A stretch of DNA of 64,000 nucleotides from Rhizomys pruinosus (taxonomy: Eukaryota; Chordata; Mammalia; Rodentia; Spalacidae), in the NCBI GenBank assembly GCA_009823505.1, contig VZQC01004717.1, forward strand, positions 363,622-427,621. The letters are read 5' to 3'. Made by a program: the position numbers and the translations under genes. Positions 57,531 to 64,000 of the stretch are shown one piece after another. The first letter of the stretch is position 1. Every line of letters begins with the position of its first letter. The notes below the pieces were generated by a model. It saw only the letters and a list, made by a program, of their open reading frames with translations, did no database searches and was not told the DNA's origin.

Positions 57531-57617
57531 CTGTTTTAAACATTGTTTGACCTAAGAAATAAATCTATTGAAGATAGTCTCTCACAAGTCTGATCTGTAA
57601 GAAAGATAGAATTGGAA

Positions 57618-57618
<1 letters not shown>

Positions 57619-57648
<30 letters not shown>
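57619..57648. repeat. (TG)n microsatellite
   Basis: Uninterrupted TG units. Confidence 0.97.
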
Positions 57649-57649
<1 letters not shown>

Positions 57650-58511
57650 TCTTTACTCTCAATTCTTGACCTAAACTCTTGTCACACTTAGTCCAAATGG
57701 CAGAAGTCTTCAACTTTAGCAAAAGGAATTCAACAGTTGTGCTTTCTTTAATTAATTCTATGTTCCTGGGCCACTTTTCTTGTTTTACCTATATGTCTTG
57801 AACCCATACTTCTCAAAGATTGGTCCTAAACTAACATGTGCTGGATTTTTTTCTTTTTTTCTCAAATAAGATTTGGAAAGAAGAAAGCCTTTGCATTTCA
57901 CTTCTGACCTTTGGTTGTAAGTGAAATTTCTGGCCCAACAAGACATAGGAAACATCCACAAGGATGAAAAGCAAACATAAAGACCCCAGAGAAGGAAGGA
58001 CAGGAAGAAACTGCGTCTTTGATAACATTTTCCCACTGCTGCGTAAGCACTAGATTATCTGGAATCTTAAGAGGAATTCAAAACTTGTTTGGCACCTTCT
58101 GGGGTGTTTCCAGTAGCATTTTCTATGTTGCCTAACTCCAAATCTGATTCCATAATTTCCATGAATAAAAGAGCACCAGAATAATGGACAATGCCCAAAC
58201 AAGACCTTCTTAACTTCTAGTAGAAAAGTTTCTACTAACCTGTTCTTAAATTGCATGGAGTCAACCTTTTCCACTTGTTATAAATTTCATAGTACAGCTC
58301 TTTTTCCATTTGCAGGGGAGGACCCTCTTAAGTTCAGTCACTGCAAGACAGGATTGTCTTTGGTTACATACAGACAAGTAAATGTAAACTGACAGCACAT
58401 TTTTGTGTAATCTTTGTAAGTGTTGCCAAACAGAATGTGATAATGACCAGTTACCAATACAGTAACAGTCACACTGAGAATAAACCAAAAAGGCCCAATA
58501 AGGAATGGATA
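57650..58511. other. Unassigned sequence
   Basis: Nothing recognised. Confidence 0.4.
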
Positions 58512-58703
58512 CTGTGTTGGTTAGCTTTAGTGACAACGTGACACACCTGGGTTGAGAGATCCTCAATTAGGGAATTGCATCCATTTGACTGGCCTATGGT
58601 CATGTCTGTGGGGTATTTTCTTGATTGTGAGTGATGTGAGAGGGCCCAACCCATTGTGAGTGCGTTGGGCAGGTTGTTTGTACTGTATAAGAAAGCAGGC
58701 TGA

Positions 58704-60459
58704 TTTTTGTATAGAGTGAGAGGTAGGGGGTTATTTTTGTTCTTCTAGATATGCTGATCCAGTTTTGCCAGCACCATTTGCTGAAGATGTTATCTCTCCT
58801 CCAGTGAGCTTTTTTGGCCCCTTTATCAAATATGAGGCGGCTGATTGGATCTTCAATTTTGTTCCATTGGCCAATGGCTCTGTTTTTCTGACAGAGCATT
58901 AACATCCAGAATACATAAACTACTCAAAAAACAAAGAAACAAATGACTCACTCAAAAGATGGAGTAAAGAGCTGAACAGAGACTTCACCAGGGAGGAAGT
59001 AAAGATGGCTGAGAAACATCTTAAAAAGTGTTCAACATCATTAATAATTAAGGAAATGCAAATTAAAACCACTCTAAGATATCATCTCACTCCAATAAGA
59101 CTGGCTAAGATCAAGAAAACAAAAGACACCAAATCCTGGAGAGGTTGTGGGGAAAGGAGAACATTCATCCACTGCTAGTGAGAATGTAAACTCATACAAC
59201 CACTGTGGAAAGCAGTGTGGAGAACCCTTAAAAGACTCAAAATGAGCCTGCCACCTGACCCAGTCATACTACTTCAGGATATATACCCACAAGACTCATC
59301 ATACCGCAAAGATACATGCACATATATGTTTATTGAAGCTTTTTTCACAATAGGGAAGAGTTGGAACCAACCCAAATGCCCCTCAACTGATGACTGGATA
59401 ACAAAAATGTGGTACATCTACATACTGGAGTTCTATGCAGTGGTAAAGAAAGATAACATCATGAACTTTGCAGGTAAATGGATGGAACGTGAAGCCATTA
59501 TGCTAAGTGAATGGGGAATGATTTCCTTCATTTGTGGATGCTAATACCAAATCCCCCAATTGAAAGACAAGCTGAGCAACGTTATTGTTATATTCCTTTC
59601 TATCTGAAAGTAACTGTGATGTTATAATGTGAATCTCATGAGTCCCAGAATTAACTTACCACTTATTTTCAGACCTGGTAATTAATGTATATGAGTGGAA
59701 GGTTTATATACATATTTTAGAGTAATATAAAATTAAAAGAAAAAAATGAACTCCTGGACATATATCAGAATTAACATACAGTTTATTCCTGGAGGACATA
59801 ATTCTGTTATATATATGATGTACATGTACATTGGCATACTTTGGAGTGGTACAGTTGGGAGGGAACCACAGCAGCATGAGGACTGGGTCAAGGAATGGAC
59901 TGCTCTGGTTGGATTCTGCCTAGGTCGATAAATCTTTGGTGAATGGTGAAACTACAGCAATGTAGTCTGGACACTCATTTGATCAACTTGATCGAACAAA
60001 CAACCTGTCATCCCCCACTGGATGGTGGGGCTGTAGGGGTTTGGGCACAACAGCCTGCAGATTGGTTTTGCATGAAGGATGCTTGTACTCATGGATTATC
60101 ACTTATAGCTAAAAATGAAAAAAAAAACTGAGAGAAAGATGCAGGACAGTTATGGCAGAATGCATGATCTGGGATGGGGTGGGGGGAAGGGAAAGGGAAA
60201 TAAGCCTGAACTGAATTGGAAAAAATGTATGAAATGCACAAAGCATCAATAAAAATTAAATTAAAAAAATCTTTGCAGAGAAAAACTTCGGAGAGACTGA
60301 GAGAAAGATGCAGGACATGTATGGCAGAGTGCATGAACTGGGGTAGGGTGGGAAGAAGGGAAAGGGGAATATGTCTAAGTTGAACTGAAACTGTCTGAAA
60401 TACACAAAACATCAATAAATGTATTATAAAAGAAAAGAAACACTAAAAAAAAAAAGAAG
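58704..60459 (+). mobile_element. 5'-inverted L1 nested in a family A repeat
   Basis: 58704-58893 is ORF2 text on the minus strand (reversed [28 protein letters not shown]). 58894-59520 is downstream ORF2 on the plus strand (text for [56 protein letters not shown]), followed by the 3' UTR to an A-rich end at about 60460. A 15-bp duplication 'AAGAAAGCAGGCTGA' (one mismatch) brackets it at 58689-58703 and 60460-60474. Confidence 0.92.
59939..60266 (+). mobile_element. Second L1 3' end inserted inside the L1 3' UTR
   Basis: About 330 bp, almost identical to 45652-45985 ('TGGTGAAACTACAGCAATG', 'CATGAAGGATGCTTGTAC', G-rich tract at 60171-60197, AATAAA, A tail). Flanked by 'AAATCTTTG' at 59930-59938 and 60267-60275. 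The surrounding L1 has its own related 3' UTR text at 60290-60420. Confidence 0.88.
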
Positions 60460-60764
60460 AAGAAAGTAGGCTGAGTATGGGCCAGGGGAACAAGCCAGTA
60501 AGCAGCATTCCTCCATGGTCTGTGCTTCAGCTCTTGCCTCCAGGTTCCTGCCCTGAGTTCCTAACTTGAGCTCCCTAAACAATAAACTGTGACCCAAGAT
60601 ATGTGAGCCAAATAAACACTTTCCTCCCCGAGTTGGTATAGGTCAGAGTGTTTTGTCACAGCAGTTGAAGACAGAGTAGAACAGGCACATATGAATAACA
60701 TATACACACACATACATGTATCTCTTATTACCACTGATCAACAAGAGGGAAAATTTAGAACAAT

Positions 60765-61150
60765 GTAATATGTATTAGGTTTGCTGTTGCTATGATAAAA
60801 CACTTTGGCCAAAACCAAGCTGGGGAGGAAAGGGTTTGTTTGGCTTACATGTGCTGACCACACGGTTCATCATTGAAGGAAGCCAGAGCAGGAAGCAGGA
60901 AGGAAGGAACCTGGACTCCCAAACTGAAGCATGAAGGAAGGCTGCTTACTAGCTTGCTTATCTAGTCTGCTTTCTTATACAACCTAGGACCACCTGCCCA
61001 GGGGTGTCACCTCCCACAGTGGGCTGGGCCTCTCACATCACCAACATTCAGGAAAATGCCTCACAGATATACCCATGGGCCATTTCAATAGAGGAAATTC
61101 TCCAGTTGAGGCTCCCCTCTGTCCAGATCTATGTGTCAGACTGACAACCA
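60765..61150 (-). repeat. Rodent dispersed repeat, family A copy 5, minus strand
   Basis: Reversed landmarks: 'ATAAAACACTTTGGCCAAAA', 'TTCATCATTGAAGGAAGCC', 'CACAGTGGGCTGGGCCTC', 'GTCAGACTGACAACCATG'. Confidence 0.75.
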
Positions 61151-61197
61151 TGATGTAGTGTGTTAAAAATTATTAAGCCTTTAAAAAAGTTAATGGG

Positions 61198-61445
61198 GAT
61201 GGGCTGGAGAGATGGCCTAGCGGTTAAGAGCGCCGACTGCTCTTGCAGAGGACCCGGGTTCGATCCCCAGCACCCACATGGCGGCTGAGAACCGTCTGAA
61301 ACTCCAATTCCGGGAGAACTCCAGCTCCAGGGGAATCCGACACCCACTTCTGACCTCCGCGGCATCGCACGACACGGGTGCACAGACTTGCATGCAGACA
61401 GTACATTCGTCCACATACAGAAATAAATAAAAAATTAATAAAAAA
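61198..61445 (+). mobile_element. B2 SINE (young form)
   Basis: Full B2 with A box region 'TGGCCTAGCGG', B box 'GGTTCGATCCC' and the internal duplication. 'AAAGTTAATGGG' occurs on both sides (about 61186 and 61456). Confidence 0.97.
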
Positions 61446-61684
61446 AAATTTTTTTAAAGTTAATGGGACATACTATGACATGGCTCCATCCTCCAGGACC
61501 ACATTATCTATACTACTATACTTAGGCTGTGGCAAGTTTTAGGAAGGGACAGCTAATTCTAAAACATTTATAGATTAATCTGGTTCTAGATAGTCTGGCT
61601 GGAGTAATGGCTACATTTATGTTGGACAAAATATGCATAACCCACAGATGTAAGCAACTCACAAAATAGTGATAGACTGGGTCA
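61446..61684. other. Unassigned sequence
   Basis: Nothing recognised. Confidence 0.35.
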
Positions 61685-61775
61685 GATTTAGAAATGAGGG
61701 CCTGGGGTTTAGCTCAATGACAGAGCATTTTCTTATCATGTTTAAGAGCCCCTGAGTTCAATCCTCAGAACTGAA
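61685..61775 (+). mobile_element. ID-like SINE
   Basis: 'GGCCTGGGGTTTAGCTCAATG', 'AGAGCATTTTCTTATCATG', 'GAGTTCAATCCTCAGAAC': a tRNA-like ID element with recognisable box regions and an A/G-rich tail. Confidence 0.75.
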
Positions 61776-62015
61776 AAGGAAGAGAAGAACAAGGACAAGG
61801 ACGAAGAAGACAAAGAAACAGGAATGAGTTATTATTCATCTTCCCTGAGCTGTTAGCATGAAGTCTCTGGAGTCTCCATGATTTTAACTGTTACCAAAGT
61901 TACTTATTTTGAACAAGTTTTTTGTTTAAGGTTTTGTCTAATCTGTCCAAAATTAATTGTAATGTAAGATTAAAACCAGCTTGGAGTCATGTATCCTTTT
62001 ACTTTTATTAATTAG

Positions 62016-62063
62016 TGGAGGACCCAGAAGAAATCAATGGCAAACCTTTCAGAGGTCCACCTG
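62016..62063 (+). CDS. Candidate coding exon 2 (unrecognised gene)
   Basis: Seen: a pyrimidine-rich tract and acceptor ('CCTTTTACTTTTATTAATTAG' in part, AG at 62014-62015), 48 nt of open sequence, then donor GTAAGAT at 62064. Starting with two bases that complete a codon and ending with one spare base, it is a symmetric phase 1-1 exon. Its translation is EDPEEINGKPFRGPP plus a split codon at each end. Joined in phase to the segment ending at 50847 the boundary codon would be GTG (Val). The intron would be about 11.2 kb. The exon is very short, so it could be chance. No domain is recognisable, and the single GPP run is not enough to call it collagen-like. Confidence 0.3.
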
Positions 62064-62667
62064 GTAAGATTTTGAGGCACCTACAAAAGAGGAGAACAGC
62101 TGCCATTAGCAGGTTTGTCAAGATAACATTCAGGGCAACAATCAGCTCTGCTACCATGGTCTGCACCCTCAGCTACCACGCAGAACATTGCATGTCCTAG
62201 ACTTGATAGCATATCTACACTCTGAAGTTTTACTTAGTAGGCCATTTTCTTTTATTTTGGGGAGGTGTCCTAATTGGTTTTGACAATGTATATTTGATAT
62301 TTTACTCAGTTTTTGTTACCACTTGGTATCACATTTTCAACAAGTTTGGTTTAGTATAACCCATGCCCCAGTTCTAAACTAAGAAATGACTGTTGCCCAC
62401 AATCAGAGCAATGTGGATTATCAGAGAACATCTGGGCTTAGAAAGACAACACAAGGAGCAATAGTGAGAGAGAGTGAAACAATCAACTTCTCTGTTCAAC
62501 CAATATTTCTTGAAGATTGTTATATTTGGCTTCCACTGCAGTACAATTCCTCAAGGCGTTCATTGTGTATTTTTCACTAAGTTCCATAAGTTGTGTAAGT
62601 TTCACTAAATTCAGTCCCTCTGAACTCAGGGACCAGTCTAGTCTGAAATGTCTTCAGTCACTTACTG
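62064..62667. other. Unassigned sequence
   Basis: Nothing recognised. If the exon model holds, this is intron. Confidence 0.35.
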
Positions 62668-63027
62668 TGGTGGTTTGAATGAGTGTCCCCCATAGGCTCT
62701 AGGTATTCAGACGTTTGTCTCCAGTTGGTGGCGCTGTTTTGGGAGGTCTTGGGGTGTGTGGCCGTGCTGGAGGAAGTGTGTAACTGGGGGCAAGCTTAGT
62801 GAGTTTCAACAAGCCTCGTGGTCTACAGTTCCTCTCTCTTGGCTTCCTGTGCTCTTTGCGAGATGTGACCCTCGGTTTGCTGCTCCAGTCTCCAGCCGCC
62901 ATGCCTCCCACCACAATGGACTCTAATTCCCTGGAACCATCAATTGTAAGCTCAAATAAACTCTTCCTTTTATAAGTTCCTTGGTCATGGTGCTTTATCA
63001 CAGCAACAGAAAAGTGACTGATACACT
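62668..63027 (+). repeat. Rodent dispersed repeat, family C copy 2 (MaLR-LTR-like)
   Basis: Very close to 21258-21613: 'GAGTGTCCCCCATAGGCTC', 'TTGGTGGCGCTGTTT', 'AGATGTGACCCTCGGTTTGC', 'CTCAAATAAACTCTTCC', 'CTTTATCACAGCAACAG'. Confidence 0.75.
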
Positions 63028-63632
63028 TAGCAACACAGATTTCAGAATATCCCTTCAATTCCCAGATTCTCAAGGAAAGACAGAGCTCTAATCTACGTTG
63101 GTTATTTCTTCTTGTGCATTATCAGCTGCTGGTGGTGTCGGCACACAAAGGCACTGGGCTTACTCTGCTTGGTTCATTATCAGCTTAGTACCCTGCTCTG
63201 CCCTTCCCAGGCCCTGAAAGAGCCAGTTCTAGTTTACTACATATCCAAGAGCTGACAAGTATACTTTCTCTGCAGGCTGGAGAAATGGAGGCCAAGACTG
63301 AAAAATGAACTGGATCTATCTTTCTCTCAAAATTGCCTGGGAGTTTTCTCTTTCTCTGCTCATCTCTCCCTCCAGAAACACTGAGGAAGAGATGGATAAG
63401 ATGGCAGTACACAGACATCTAAAGAAGTAGGAATAGCATTTCACCTGAATAGGACAATTCAATATAACTTGGCAGCTTTCTCCCTGTATCTATTTAACCT
63501 AGCTGTAATGAAGGAATACATACTGTTGGTCAATGATTATCAAGTCTCCAAACAAGTTTCATTGACTAGGGCAAACTTATCAGGCAATATGTGTGCCAAC
63601 ATTTGTGAAAGCTACAAAGAACATGACATTGC
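63028..63632. other. Unassigned sequence
   Basis: Nothing recognised. Confidence 0.4.
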
Positions 63633-63788
63633 GCTGGGCGTGGTGGCACACACCTTTAATCTTAGCACTCAGGAGACAGAGGCAGGCGGATGTTTGTGAG
63701 TTTGAGGCCAGCCTGGTCTACAGAGTGAGTTCCAGGACAGCTGGGGCTACATGGAAACCCTGTCTCGAAAAGACCAAAAAAAAAAAAA
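63633..63788 (+). mobile_element. B1 SINE with perfect target-site duplication
   Basis: 'GCTGGGCGTGGTGGCACACA' to 'AACCCTGTCTCGAAAAGACC' and an A tail. Flanked by 'AAAGAACATGACATTGC' at 63616-63632 and 63789-63805, 17 of 17. Confidence 0.98.
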
Positions 63789-63805
63789 AAAGAACATGAC
63801 ATTGC

Positions 63806-64000
63806 TTATACCCCCCAAAGTCAGTCTTTAAAATCTAGTGGGACTGGTGATAACACCAGTGCCACACCATTGGCTAGCCCAATGGTCACACAGGTAGCTC
63901 AGGTGAATAGCAAAAACAAAATTCAAGAATCTGGAAGTGTAGGGAGGGTGGGTGAAAAGAGAGGGTGAGCAGAGAGTAAACAGAATGCATTATATATATA
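63806..64000. other. Unassigned sequence ending in a TA run
   Basis: Nothing recognised. The window ends in 'TATATATATA'. Confidence 0.5.

Larger units (their letters stand above)
58512..60686 (+). repeat. Rodent dispersed repeat, family A copy 4, split by an L1
   Basis: Left part 58512-58703 ('GTTGGTTAGCTTTAGTGAC' to 'AAGAAAGCAGGCTGA'); right part 60460-60686 ('AAGAAAGTAGGCTGAGTATG' to 'GTTTTGTCACAGCAG'). The parts join into one ordinary family A copy once the L1 is removed. Confidence 0.85.

Overview
This is a gene-poor stretch of a nuclear mammalian genome, almost certainly from a muroid rodent. The call rests on the repeats: many B1 (7SL-derived), B2 (tRNA-derived, about 19 copies), B4/ID-like SINEs, L1 LINEs with rodent-type 3' UTRs, and older MIR/L2-like and MaLR-like elements. 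The B2 consensus differs from the Mus and Rattus forms I know, so a non-murine muroid is likely; the species cannot be fixed by eye. I see no complete protein-coding gene, tRNA, rRNA or CRISPR array.

Layout. 1-9.5 kb: AT-rich sequence with scattered SINEs, one MIR and an old L1 3' UTR. 9.5-15.6 kb: several minus-strand L1 fragments; the one at 11.3-13.1 kb was hit by three SINEs, each with a clear target-site duplication. 15.6-22.8 kb: mostly unassigned sequence, old repeats and microsatellites. 22.8-26.1 kb: an alpha-tubulin retropseudogene (minus) whose ends flank a 5'-truncated L1 that keeps a 675-codon ORF2 frame. 26.9-39.7 kb: rodent dispersed repeats, a roughly 2-kb near-duplicate unit joined through a single N, and an old minus-strand L1 split by a younger L1 with an inverted 5' half; a second single N at 38709 lies between two copies of the same 473 bp. 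39.7-50.5 kb: solo LTR-like repeats, L1 3' ends and B2/B1 copies. 50.6-64 kb: two exon-like segments (50604-50847 and 62016-62063, plus strand) with good splice signals and matching phase, separated by SINEs, MaLR-like elements and a second inverted L1 at 58.7-60.5 kb.

The two exon-like segments are the only hint of a host gene and are not recognised. No operon or pathway can be described. The most informative content is the order of insertions (nested elements with target-site duplications), the pseudogene/L1 arrangement and two probable assembly artefacts. Dispersed rodent repeats that I recognise but cannot name safely are called family A (starts near 'GTCAACTTGACACACC'), family B ('CACCATCCCATGG' core) and family C ('GAGTGTCCCCCATAGGC').
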